A stretch of DNA of 31,814 nucleotides from Firmicutes bacterium CAG:822. Its GTDB lineage: Bacteria; Bacillota_I; Bacilli_A; RF39; UBA660. Under the pieces are notes generated by a model, which was not told the origin of the DNA, made no database searches, and was given only the letters and a program-made list of their open reading frames with translations. Positions 16,072-23,707 of this stretch are shown piece after piece. Positions within the stretch are counted from its first letter, which is position 1; every line of letters starts with the position of its first letter. The stretch covers positions 30,305 through 62,118 of the forward strand of contig HF990868.1 of the NCBI GenBank assembly GCA_000432855.1, read 5' to 3'. A program made the translations under genes and the position numbers.

Positions 16072-16586
16072 TATTCTTTTATATATCTTTGTCAACTTAC
16101 ATATGCTTTAATATAATTAAGTATAAAAAAGTATTACTTTCATTACAACAAAATAAATATAATATTAAAGATTATGGGAATTGGATATTTAAAAATTACA
16201 AACAGACATTTATAAACAAAGAAATACTTGCCATTATTTTACTTATTATTACTTTAAATTTTAATTTAAAAGTCATTGGTGTTTGTACCGTAATCTTTTA
16301 TACAATAATGTTTTTATTAGATTTTAAAAAGAAACATAAAATTAAATTAGATAATCAAATGATAACAAGGCTTATCGTTATTGCTCTAATTTATATAGGT
16401 GTAAATGTTTGGTTCGTTGCCGACTATATTAGTTATCATTATGCCGATATAATTTTTGATAATACTGCCTTTTATTACATAGTATTAATATTAATGAGTT
16501 ATTTCTCATATCTCATCGTTTGGGTAGCTAATATTGTTGCTAGACCATTTGATAAATTTTTAAAAAAGAAAAAACGTAGGAAGTAA
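16068..16586 (+). CDS. Small membrane protein resembling the membrane extension of MurF-type ligases
   Basis: This 172-residue protein has about four to five hydrophobic helices (about 1-15, 52-68, 70-87, 104-121 and 135-157) and a very basic C-terminus (KKKKRRK). Between the first two helices it reads LQQNKYNIKDYGNWIFKN. That resembles the N-terminal membrane extension fused to some MurF/Mur-ligase proteins of Firmicutes, as I recall them (pattern QxNxYxxxxYxxWI), here as a free protein. It overlaps asnB by four bases and lies 9 bases before the MurE-like gene. Its place in the operon suggests a membrane partner for the ligase or for peptidoglycan precursor handling. No catalytic motif is visible. 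The resemblance is from memory and is the weakest part of this call. Confidence 0.6.
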   Translation: MIFFYISLSTYICFNIIKYKKVLLSLQQNKYNIKDYGNWIFKNYKQTFINKEILAIILLIITLNFNLKVIGVCTVIFYTIMFLLDFKKKHKIKLDNQMITRLIVIALIYIGVNVWFVADYISYHYADIIFDNTAFYYIVLILMSYFSYLIVWVANIVARPFDKFLKKKKRRK

Positions 16587-16595
16587 GGTGTTTAT

Positions 16596-17927
16596 ATGCT
16601 GAGAGTAGATTCAAGAAAAGTTGAGCCTGGAGATACTTTTCTGGCCCTCACGGGACCATATACTGATGGACATGATTATATAAATGATGCCATTGACCGT
16701 GGCGCTGCGTGTATTATCGCTACGCATGGTGAATATTCGGTCAAAACCATCATTACTGAAGATACAAGAACATATCTTTCTAATTATCTAAAAGAATTAA
16801 ATCTTGAAAAGTTAGAAAAAATAAAATTAATCGGTATTACTGGAACAACCGGTAAAACCGTAACAGGTGATTTAATTTATCAACTTTTAAATACCTTAAA
16901 CATGAAAACTGCCTATATTGGTACCAATGGATTTTATATAGATGGTAAAATTCAAAAAACATCTTCATCTACTCCAGATATTTATGAAATCTATGAACTG
17001 ATAAATCAAGCGATAGATAACGAGTGTGAAAATATCATTATTGAAGCATCCTCTAAAGCCATGGAACAAAGACATCTTGAGGGTTTAAGATTCGATATAG
17101 CTATATTTACCAATTTTCTAGCTCATCAAAGAAAAGACAAAGAAAATTATTTAAATACTAAAATAGAATTATTTAAAATGTTAAAGAAAAATGGTATTGC
17201 TATTATAAATAAGAAAGATCCATATTATGAATACTTTGCTTTACCACAAAACACTAATATCTTTTATGGTACGTTAGATAGTGATTATCCACTCAGAAAA
17301 ATAAGTTCCAATTATAACTATACTGAGTTTAGTTTGGGACAAAATCGTATTAAAATGCCATTAATAGGTCCTTATAATATGTATAATTATGCATCAGCTT
17401 TTATTGCCGTCAAAACCTTAGGCTTTGATGACGAAACAATCATTTCCGCCACACTTTCTCTGCACCCTATTGATGGAAGGTTTGAATCAATAAAATATAA
17501 AAATAGTTTAATTATTATTGATTATGCTTATGACATAGATACCATTAATAATGTTATTAAAGAAGCTAAAAAGATTGCCCAAGGTCGAATAATTACTCTA
17601 ATTGGTTGTGGCGGTGAAAGAAGGCAGGATAAAAGACCACTAATTGGTAAACTAGTTTCTGAAAATAGTGATATGGCTATTTTCACCACCGATAATCCTC
17701 GTCATGAAAATGAAGAAGCAATAATTAATGATATGATAAAAGATTTAAATAATGATAACTATCAAGTAATTATCAGCCGAAAAGAAGCTATCAAAAAAGG
17801 AATTAGTCTATTAGAAAATCAAGATATTTTACTTATATTAGGTAAAGGACATGAAGATTCACAAATAATTGGTAGCGATGAATTTCCATTCAAAGATCGC
17901 GATGAAGTTATGAAAGCTATAAAATAA
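16596..17927 (+). CDS. Divergent MurE-like Mur ligase
   Basis: The 443 residues follow the MurE plan: VDSRKVEPGDTFLAL, P-loop GTTGKT (83-88), EASSKAMEQRHLEG, NYLNTK with the position of the carbamylated Lys, HPIDGRFE, DNPR (366-369) and GKGHED. In MurE, DNPR is the signature for meso-diaminopimelate addition to UDP-MurNAc-dipeptide. Several conserved points differ. The usual TNLSRDHLDxH reads TNFLAHQRKD, and the usual DYAHTPD reads DYAYDID (Tyr312 for His). The N-terminal domain starts about 25-40 residues late. It may be a second, specialised MurE or a ligase with changed substrate. It sits downstream of asnB and a membrane protein, and its stop lies inside a strong terminator. The Mur ligase family is sure; the exact reaction is not. 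Confidence 0.82.
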   Translation: MLRVDSRKVEPGDTFLALTGPYTDGHDYINDAIDRGAACIIATHGEYSVKTIITEDTRTYLSNYLKELNLEKLEKIKLIGITGTTGKTVTGDLIYQLLNTLNMKTAYIGTNGFYIDGKIQKTSSSTPDIYEIYELINQAIDNECENIIIEASSKAMEQRHLEGLRFDIAIFTNFLAHQRKDKENYLNTKIELFKMLKKNGIAIINKKDPYYEYFALPQNTNIFYGTLDSDYPLRKISSNYNYTEFSLGQNRIKMPLIGPYNMYNYASAFIAVKTLGFDDETIISATLSLHPIDGRFESIKYKNSLIIIDYAYDIDTINNVIKEAKKIAQGRIITLIGCGGERRQDKRPLIGKLVSENSDMAIFTTDNPRHENEEAIINDMIKDLNNDNYQVIISRKEAIKKGISLLENQDILLILGKGHEDSQIIGSDEFPFKDRDEVMKAIK

Positions 17928-17951
17928 TAATTTAGTTTTCATAACTTTTTT
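17907..17951 (+). terminator. Intrinsic terminator of the asnB operon
   Basis: GTTATGAAAGCTA (17907-17919) pairs over 13 positions (one G-U) with TAGTTTTCATAAC (17933-17945), followed by six T. The stop codon of the MurE-like gene lies in the loop. Confidence 0.82.
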
Positions 17952-17981
17952 ATTACTTTTTCACAAAATCATCAAAAAGAA

Positions 17982-18010
17982 TTGATACTTCCCGGTCAAT
18001 ATGATATTAT
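17982..18010 (+). promoter_or_regulatory. Promoter of the zinc-ribbon membrane protein gene
   Basis: TTGATA (17982-17987), 17-base spacer, TATTAT (18005-18010), with TATAAT directly following. This shows that the TTG at 17982 is a -35 element and not a start codon. Confidence 0.72.
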
Positions 18011-18032
18011 TATAATAAGGGAGGAAATAAAT

Positions 18033-18980
18033 ATGAAGTGTACAAAATGTGGTTCAGAAATTCAGGAAGGAGCATCTTTCTGCACGGTTTGTGGAATGCC
18101 TGTTATGGGACAAACATCAACCATGACTAATAATCAAAATAACATGACTTCTAATGTCCAAAATAACACTATAAATAACTCAAACGAGGTTCCAAATCTA
18201 GTTGATAATCAAGACAGTGGAAATACTCAAATGTATACCCAAGCTCAAAATAGTTCTTTAAATTACCAAAATAGTATGGCAAATAATCAAAATAATTTTA
18301 ATGGACAAAATAACATGATGAATAGCCAACCACCATATAATAATATGGCAAACAACAATCAAAATGGTAAAAAAACACCAGTAGGTTTAATTGTTGGTGT
18401 AGTAGTAGCTGCTATCATTATAATTGCTATTTTTGTGGGAATTAGTATGTTTAAAAATGATGACACTACGAACAATGATACTCCAGACACTAATACTCAA
18501 ACAAATGTAGATGAGAATAATGGAGGCCAAGATCAAACCGAAGAAGATACTCAAACAGTTACATATGGCGATTATAACTTCATAGTTCCAGCTGATTTTA
18601 ATGCCACTCCATCAACTAGTCAATTGCTTATTACTAGTTCTGATAGTAGTTTAGCTGAAGCTATTATTTATCAAAGTGGAACTGGATATGACACTTTAGC
18701 TTCAATGAAAGATCAAATAATTAGTCTTTTGCAAGCTCAAGAAAGTAGCTCATCATACGATTTTACTAATGCTGTAACTACTGAAAAAACTTATGATGGC
18801 ACTAGATTCTTAATTACAAGTGGAATTAAACAAGGAACTATTGATTTAGACGTTACATACGCTGAAACTGACGGTGGTGTATTTGTTGTTTCAATTGCCA
18901 AAACAGGTGGTTCAATTAATGAATCTGATCGTGAACAACTATATACTATTGTTGCTAGTGCGAATCAAAGTAATTTTTAA
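18033..18980 (+). CDS. Zinc-ribbon protein with Asn/Gln-rich linker, membrane anchor and extracellular domain
   Basis: The 315 residues start with a zinc ribbon (Cys3, Cys6, Cys17, Cys20). An Asn/Gln/Met-rich low-complexity stretch follows (about 25-112), then a single membrane helix (about 116-139), an Asp/Thr/Asn-rich acidic linker (about 140-175) and a C-terminal domain (about 176-315) starting TVTYGDYNFIVPADF. The ribbon lies in the cytoplasm and the C-terminal domain outside. I do not recognise the outer domain; it looks like a compact beta/alpha fold of a lipoprotein-like kind. The ATG at 18033 follows GGGAGG. It forms a single-gene unit between two terminators. It could sense or bind something outside and report through the ribbon, but that is speculation. 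Confidence 0.75.
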   Translation: MKCTKCGSEIQEGASFCTVCGMPVMGQTSTMTNNQNNMTSNVQNNTINNSNEVPNLVDNQDSGNTQMYTQAQNSSLNYQNSMANNQNNFNGQNNMMNSQPPYNNMANNNQNGKKTPVGLIVGVVVAAIIIIAIFVGISMFKNDDTTNNDTPDTNTQTNVDENNGGQDQTEEDTQTVTYGDYNFIVPADFNATPSTSQLLITSSDSSLAEAIIYQSGTGYDTLASMKDQIISLLQAQESSSSYDFTNAVTTEKTYDGTRFLITSGIKQGTIDLDVTYAETDGGVFVVSIAKTGGSINESDREQLYTIVASANQSNF

Positions 18981-18991
18981 AGGAAATCATT

Positions 18992-19028
18992 AAAACATCT
19001 CGTATGTTATATATAGAGGTGTTTTTTT
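18992..19028 (+). terminator. Terminator hairpin that also contains the helicase ribosome site
   Basis: AAAACATCTC (18992-19001) pairs with GAGGTGTTTT (19016-19025) with one G-U, followed by T. The 3' arm contains AGAGGTG, the only plausible ribosome site for the ATG at 19030. Confidence 0.72.
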
Positions 19029-19029
19029 C

Positions 19030-20475
19030 ATGGATAAGATAACTTTAGATAAATATCAAAAGAAAGTAATAAAAAATAGATCTAAAAATCTCTTAGTAGT
19101 AGCCGGAGCTGGCAGTGGCAAAACTCTAACGATTATTTATAAAATAAAAAGTTTAATAAACAAAGGAATAAGCCCAGAAGAAATATTATGTGTGACCTTT
19201 ACTAAAGCTGCCGCCCAAAGCTTACAAATTAAACTAAAAAAAGAAGATATTTATTTAAATGTTAAAACCTTTCATAGTTTAGGTTATCAAATTATCAAAA
19301 CTACTCATTATAAAACTATTGTCAAAGAAAATATTTTAGATGATATTATAATGAATCACCTAAATAAATATTCAAATTTAAATTACTTAATTAATGCTCC
19401 ATTTCTAGAATTTGGTCACGGAAACTCTAAATTAATAAAAAATTGTATTTTAAAAAATACCTCCTATATTAAATATTTTAAAGATACCATCAAAACCTTT
19501 ATTAATTTATTTAAAAGTAATAACTATACTTTAGATTCCTTTAAAACCTTTTTTAAAATAAATAATGAAACAAATTACATTATTAAACAAAAACGACATA
19601 ACGCTTTTTTAAAACTTGTTAGACAAATATATATAAATTATGAAGATTATTTAAACCGCACTAACCAAATCGATTTTCACGATATGATTAATAAAGCTAC
19701 CAATATTATAAATAGGGAAGGAATATATCCATATAAATATATTATTATTGATGAATATCAAGATACCTCATTAAATAAATGTCTGTTAATTAAAGCCATT
19801 CAAAATAAAACAAATGCAAGTCTAATAGCTGTTGGTGATGATTGGCAGTCCATTTACCGCTTTACTGGAAGCAATTTAGAAATCTTTACTAATTTTAAAG
19901 ATTACTTTCCAAAAGCTAAAATATTAAAACTAAAAAATACCTACCGAAATAGCCAAGAACTAATTAACTTAACTCATAAATTTATAATGAAAAACCCGTA
20001 TCAAATAAATAAAAAGATTTCCTCAAATAAAAGCGTTAAAACTCCAATTCATATATATTATTATAAAAAAAGCATTAAAGAAGTATGGAATCAAATATCA
20101 AATAATTTGAAAGAAGAAACATTTATTTTAGGCAGAAATAATAAAGATAAACAAATTATTCCATCTATGAGTAAAAATATGAGATTTATGACAGCTCATA
20201 AATCCAAAGGCTTGGAAGCCGAAAATGTTGTAATAATAAATTTAGAAAACTTGGTAACTTCCTTTCCAAGTAAAATTGAAGATAGTGAATACTTAAACTA
20301 TGTCATACCAAAAGAAGATGATTATCCATATGCTGAAGAGCGAAGACTATTTTATGTCGCATTAACTAGGACTAAATCAACTGTTACACTTTTAGTAAAT
20401 AAAAATAATCCATCAATATTTGTAACTGAACTTATCAAAGATTCCAAGCAATATATCAAAATAATAAATGAATAA
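19030..20475 (+). CDS. Short UvrD/Rep-type superfamily 1 DNA helicase
   Basis: The 481 residues carry the full set of UvrD-like motifs: Q motif DKYQKKVI, motif I GAGSGKT (Lys31), TFTKAAAQSL, motif II DEYQDT (Asp241), motif III GDDWQSIYRFTGS, TYRNSQEL, motif V TAHKSKGLEAENVV and motif VI YVALTRTKS. It is much shorter than PcrA/UvrD (about 720-750), mainly because the 2B domain insertion between motifs IV and V is almost absent. In this it resembles the helicase IV type. It should move 3' to 5' on single-stranded DNA; strand separation without 2B is possible but unproven. A housekeeping PcrA probably exists elsewhere. Its ribosome site lies inside a terminator hairpin, suggesting low or conditional expression. 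Confidence 0.88.
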   Translation: MDKITLDKYQKKVIKNRSKNLLVVAGAGSGKTLTIIYKIKSLINKGISPEEILCVTFTKAAAQSLQIKLKKEDIYLNVKTFHSLGYQIIKTTHYKTIVKENILDDIIMNHLNKYSNLNYLINAPFLEFGHGNSKLIKNCILKNTSYIKYFKDTIKTFINLFKSNNYTLDSFKTFFKINNETNYIIKQKRHNAFLKLVRQIYINYEDYLNRTNQIDFHDMINKATNIINREGIYPYKYIIIDEYQDTSLNKCLLIKAIQNKTNASLIAVGDDWQSIYRFTGSNLEIFTNFKDYFPKAKILKLKNTYRNSQELINLTHKFIMKNPYQINKKISSNKSVKTPIHIYYYKKSIKEVWNQISNNLKEETFILGRNNKDKQIIPSMSKNMRFMTAHKSKGLEAENVVIINLENLVTSFPSKIEDSEYLNYVIPKEDDYPYAEERRLFYVALTRTKSTVTLLVNKNNPSIFVTELIKDSKQYIKIINE

Positions 20476-20560
20476 AACCACATATTTATAGCATACTTAA
20501 AAATATCTTGTTTTTCTTATCTACTTTTAAGACATTTTTTGTTATAAACCCCACAATATA

Positions 20561-20569
20561 TGGTATAAT
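20561..20569 (+). promoter_or_regulatory. Extended -10 promoter of the HTH gene
   Basis: TGG TATAAT forms a strong extended -10 element about 90 bases before the ATG at 20661; the leader between them shows no clear structure. TTATAA at 20542 could be a weak -35. Confidence 0.55.
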
Positions 20570-20660
20570 AGGAACGATTCAAAAATTGATAAATGTAAAA
20601 ACAATGTATATGACATTATTTAAGAAAAATGTTACCATTATAGTAACAAGAGGTGTAAAA

Positions 20661-20999
20661 ATGACAAAAAAAGAAGAAGCTGTAAAACTAATCGAAGAAA
20701 AAATGAATAAAAAAACATTTTTAACATATAAAGAAATTGCTGACATTACAGGATACCATCCTAAATATATTTTAAAATTAAAAAAAGAAATAATTAACGG
20801 AACTATTAGTTTAGTTCATGGAAATAAAAATAGAGTTCCAGCCAATATCATGAGTGAAGAAGAAAGACAAAAGATTATTTCTCTTTATAAAAAAAGTAAT
20901 GTCAGTATTCGTAAATTTTGTAAATTTTATAATAGCCGTAGTTATTCTTGTATATATAATCTTTTAAAATCAGAAGGACTACTTAAGACTACCAAATAA
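20661..20999 (+). CDS. Small helix-turn-helix protein, transposase N-terminus-like
   Basis: The 112-residue product looks like two short helix-turn-helix units. The first is about 20-45 (FLTYKEIADITGYHPKYILK) and the second about 68-108 (SEEERQKIISLYKKSNVSIRKFCKF, ending CIYNLLKSEGLL). Between them is LVHGNKNRVPA. A paired HTH with HGNxxR and a final LLKxxGL resembles the DNA-binding N-terminal part of ISNCY-type transposases, without any DDE catalytic part. It could be a remnant or a domesticated DNA-binding protein. The ATG at 20661 follows AGAGGTG; upstream in-frame start codons back to 20508 lie over the promoter. It is flanked by its own promoter and terminator, which argues for a working gene. 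Confidence 0.65.
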   Translation: MTKKEEAVKLIEEKMNKKTFLTYKEIADITGYHPKYILKLKKEIINGTISLVHGNKNRVPANIMSEEERQKIISLYKKSNVSIRKFCKFYNSRSYSCIYNLLKSEGLLKTTK

Positions 21000-21012
21000 T
21001 GGTAGTTTTTTT
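20988..21012 (+). terminator. Intrinsic terminator after the HTH gene
   Basis: ACTACCA (20988-20994) pairs with TGGTAGT (21000-21006) around AATAA, followed by T. The stop codon is in the loop. Confidence 0.85.
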
Positions 21013-21033
21013 GTCGAATACTAATCAGTATAA

Positions 21034-21074
21034 ATAAGCGTATCTGCTAATATCTTTTGATAGGAGGCGCTTAT
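21034..21074 (+). promoter_or_regulatory. Inverted repeat enclosing the ribosome site of the Ca2+ ATPase gene
   Basis: ATAAGCG-TATC (21034-21044) can pair with GATA (21059-21062) and CGCTTAT (21068-21074), leaving GGAGG (21063-21067) as a five-base bulge and the first two bases of the ATG paired. The loop is 14 bases. It could hide the ribosome site. A weak TATAAA at 21029 would start transcription too late to include the 5' arm, so its use as RNA depends on an upstream start. Confidence 0.45.
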
Positions 21075-23655
21075 GATAAATGGACTAACAAACGAAGAAG
21101 TAGTTAAAAGTCGTAAAGCTCATGGCAGTAATGAAATCAAAGCCAGTCAAAAGGAAAGTTTTATTCATAAACTAATTGCCACCTTAGGTGATCCAATTAT
21201 TAAAATATTGTTAATAGCTTTAGCCGTCAAAACTTTATTCCTATTTCAAGACTTTGATTGGTATGAAACTATTGGAATTGTCATTGCTATTTTTCTCGCA
21301 TCTTTTATATCTACAGTATCTGAGTATGGTAGTGAAAAAGCCTTTGAAGAATTACAAGAAGATGCTTCTAAAATCAAAACTAAAGTTTTAAGAGATGGAC
21401 AAATGAAAGAAGTCGAAATCGGTGAAGTCGTCGTTGGCGATATCGTATACTTAGAAACAGGCGATGCCGTTCCTGCTGATGGAAAAATTATTAAAGGAAA
21501 AATTCTTGTTAATGAATCTAGTTTGAATGGCGAGATGAAAGAAAAAGAAAAGAAAATAGGGCAAGATATTTATCGTTCATCCGTTGTTTATTCAGGACTA
21601 GCTACCATGCAAGTAACTAAAGTAGGTTCTCAAACCTTTTATGGACAGTTAGCCAAAGAAGTAAGTGAAAAAGCTCCGACCAGTCCTTTAAAATTAAGAT
21701 TAGTCAAATTAGCTGAACTAATTAGTAAAATTGGTTATGTTGGAGCTTTACTTGTTAGTTTATCTTATTTATTTTCGGTAGTTGTTATCGAAAATAATTT
21801 TGATGGTAATCTTATAATAAAAACAATTACCAATTTCCCCTTAATGTTTGGTCATATCTTACATGCTTTAACTTTATCAGTAACCATTATAGTTGTTGCT
21901 GTTCCAGAAGGCTTACCACTTATGGTTACTTTAGTCTTGTCATCAAACATGAAAAGAATGCTTAAAAGTAATGTTTTAGTTAGAAAACTTATGGGAATTG
22001 AAACAGCAGGAAATATCAATATGCTTTTTACCGATAAAACCGGAACTATTACTAAAGGTAAACTAGATGTTATAGCCATTAGTGATGCCGAAGGTAACAT
22101 TATGAAAAGTGAAACTGATTTAAAAATGAGAGAATCATATTATACTAGAGTTAAACTTTCTTTAATTGCCAACAATGAAAGTAGTTATAGCGAAGACAAT
22201 AAACCAGTTGGTGGTAATATAACTGATAGAGCTCTCTTAAAATTTTTTGAAAAAAACTCTTTAAATTATAAAGTAATTGACAAAATACCTTTTTCTAGCG
22301 AAAACAAATATTCCCTAACCGAGGTAGAATATAATGGGAAAACAATTAACCTTATTAAAGGGGCTCCTGAAGTTATCATTAAAAACTGTACTCACTATTA
22401 TGACAATAATCAAAAAAGATTACTAACTAATAAAAACAAAATATATGATCAAATAAAAAAAACCACTGATAAAGGAGTTAGAGTTTTAGCCTTTGGGACA
22501 ACTTCTTCTAAAAGGAACATTGAAAGAATTACATTAATTGGTCTAGTATACATTAAAGATGAAGTAAGACCAGAAGCAATTGAAGGGTTAAAATTAATCC
22601 AAAATGCTCATATAAGCACAGTTATGATTACCGGTGACAATGTTGATACTGCCAAAGCCATTGGTAAAGAAGTTGGTTTAATCAAAAGTCCTACAGATAT
22701 TATATTGACTAGTACCGAATTTAATCAAAAGAGTGATGATGAGATTAAAAAGCTTTTACCAAACTTAAAAATTTTAGCTCGCTCTTTACCACAAGATAAA
22801 AGCAGATTAGTTAAAATTGCTAGATCAGCCGGCCTTGTTGTTGGTATGACCGGCGATGGTGTCAACGATGCTCCAGCCTTAAAAAAAGCTGATGTCGGCT
22901 TTGCTATGGGCTCTGGTACCGAAGTAGCTAAGGAAGCTAGTGATATTGTTATATTAGACGACAACCTACTTTCAATATCTAATGCTGTTTTATATGGAAG
23001 AACTATTTTTAAAAGTATTAGAAAATTTATAATATTTCAATTAACTATGAATATTTGCGCTGTAAGTATATCGATAATTGGTCCATTTATTGGTGTTGAT
23101 GTCCCGGTAACTGTTATTCAAATGCTTTGGATTAACATGGTTATGGATACATTAGCTGGTATTGCCTTTTCTTATGAACCACCACTTAAAGAATATATGT
23201 ATGAAAAGCCCAAAAAGAAAAACGAAAATATTATTAACCGTTATATGAAAGACGAAATTATTTTCACCGGAGCCTTTTCCGCCTTAATGTGTGTATTTTT
23301 CTTAAAATCTCCATTTATCCACAGTATATTTAGAGATAGTGCTGATGATAGATATTTAATGACGGCTTTCTTTGGTTTGTTTATCTTTATGGGTATCTTT
23401 AATTGCTTTAATGCTAGAACTCATCGATTAAACCTACTCGCACATCTTTCAAAAAATAAAGTATTTTTAATAATCATTCTATTTATTTTAATTGTTCAAG
23501 TTTATCTTATATATTATGGTGGAGATTTATTTAGAGCATATGGTTTAAGCCCGTTTGAATTTGAAGTAATGATACTTTTATCATTAACGGTTGTTCCAGT
23601 TGATTGGTTAAGAAAAATATACCTTCGAAAGCGGGGTGAAATTGGTGGCGTCTAA
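21073..23655 (+). CDS. Calcium-transporting P-type ATPase, PMCA type
   Basis: The 860 residues match a type IIB (plasma-membrane Ca2+ ATPase-like) pump that expels Ca2+ from the cytoplasm using ATP. In order: two N-terminal membrane helices, actuator domain with NESSLNGEM (LTGES equivalent, modified) and TPLKLRL-like SPLKLRL, helix M4 with VAVPEGLP, phosphorylation site DKTGT (Asp321), KGAPEVI, MITGDN, TGDGVNDAPALKKADVG, helix M6 with LWINMVMDTLAG followed by EPP, and four further membrane helices. Family length is about 850-900. The M4 PEGLP and M6 NMVMD patterns fit one Ca2+ site as in PMCA. AGGAGG lies before the ATG within an inverted repeat. The lipoprotein gene starts 52 bases downstream with its own promoter. 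Confidence 0.92.
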   Translation: MINGLTNEEVVKSRKAHGSNEIKASQKESFIHKLIATLGDPIIKILLIALAVKTLFLFQDFDWYETIGIVIAIFLASFISTVSEYGSEKAFEELQEDASKIKTKVLRDGQMKEVEIGEVVVGDIVYLETGDAVPADGKIIKGKILVNESSLNGEMKEKEKKIGQDIYRSSVVYSGLATMQVTKVGSQTFYGQLAKEVSEKAPTSPLKLRLVKLAELISKIGYVGALLVSLSYLFSVVVIENNFDGNLIIKTITNFPLMFGHILHALTLSVTIIVVAVPEGLPLMVTLVLSSNMKRMLKSNVLVRKLMGIETAGNINMLFTDKTGTITKGKLDVIAISDAEGNIMKSETDLKMRESYYTRVKLSLIANNESSYSEDNKPVGGNITDRALLKFFEKNSLNYKVIDKIPFSSENKYSLTEVEYNGKTINLIKGAPEVIIKNCTHYYDNNQKRLLTNKNKIYDQIKKTTDKGVRVLAFGTTSSKRNIERITLIGLVYIKDEVRPEAIEGLKLIQNAHISTVMITGDNVDTAKAIGKEVGLIKSPTDIILTSTEFNQKSDDEIKKLLPNLKILARSLPQDKSRLVKIARSAGLVVGMTGDGVNDAPALKKADVGFAMGSGTEVAKEASDIVILDDNLLSISNAVLYGRTIFKSIRKFIIFQLTMNICAVSISIIGPFIGVDVPVTVIQMLWINMVMDTLAGIAFSYEPPLKEYMYEKPKKKNENIINRYMKDEIIFTGAFSALMCVFFLKSPFIHSIFRDSADDRYLMTAFFGLFIFMGIFNCFNARTHRLNLLAHLSKNKVFLIIILFILIVQVYLIYYGGDLFRAYGLSPFEFEVMILLSLTVVPVDWLRKIYLRKRGEIGGV

Positions 23656-23656
23656 T

Positions 23657-23684
23657 TTGCAATTTTCCCCCATTTTGTTATAAT
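23657..23684 (+). promoter_or_regulatory. Promoter of the lipoprotein gene
   Basis: TTGCAA (23657-23662), 16-base spacer, extended -10 TGT TATAAT (TATAAT at 23679-23684). It starts just after the ATPase stop codon. Confidence 0.65.
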
Positions 23685-23707
23685 ATAAAGCGAAAGAGGG
23701 AATAATT

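Noticed and set aside
16060..16075. Reassignment of TGA to Trp as in Mycoplasma
   Set aside because: asnB ends in TGA exactly where its C-terminus is expected and reading through gives only 14 more codons; Trp is written TGG in all genes examined.
17982..18032. TTG start giving a 17-residue N-terminal extension of the zinc-ribbon protein
   Set aside because: The TTG is the -35 of a good promoter, and the ATG at 18033 has its own GGGAGG and begins directly with the zinc ribbon.
20508..20660. Upstream extension of the HTH protein
   Set aside because: It spans an extended -10 promoter at 20561; the ATG at 20661 follows AGAGGTG.
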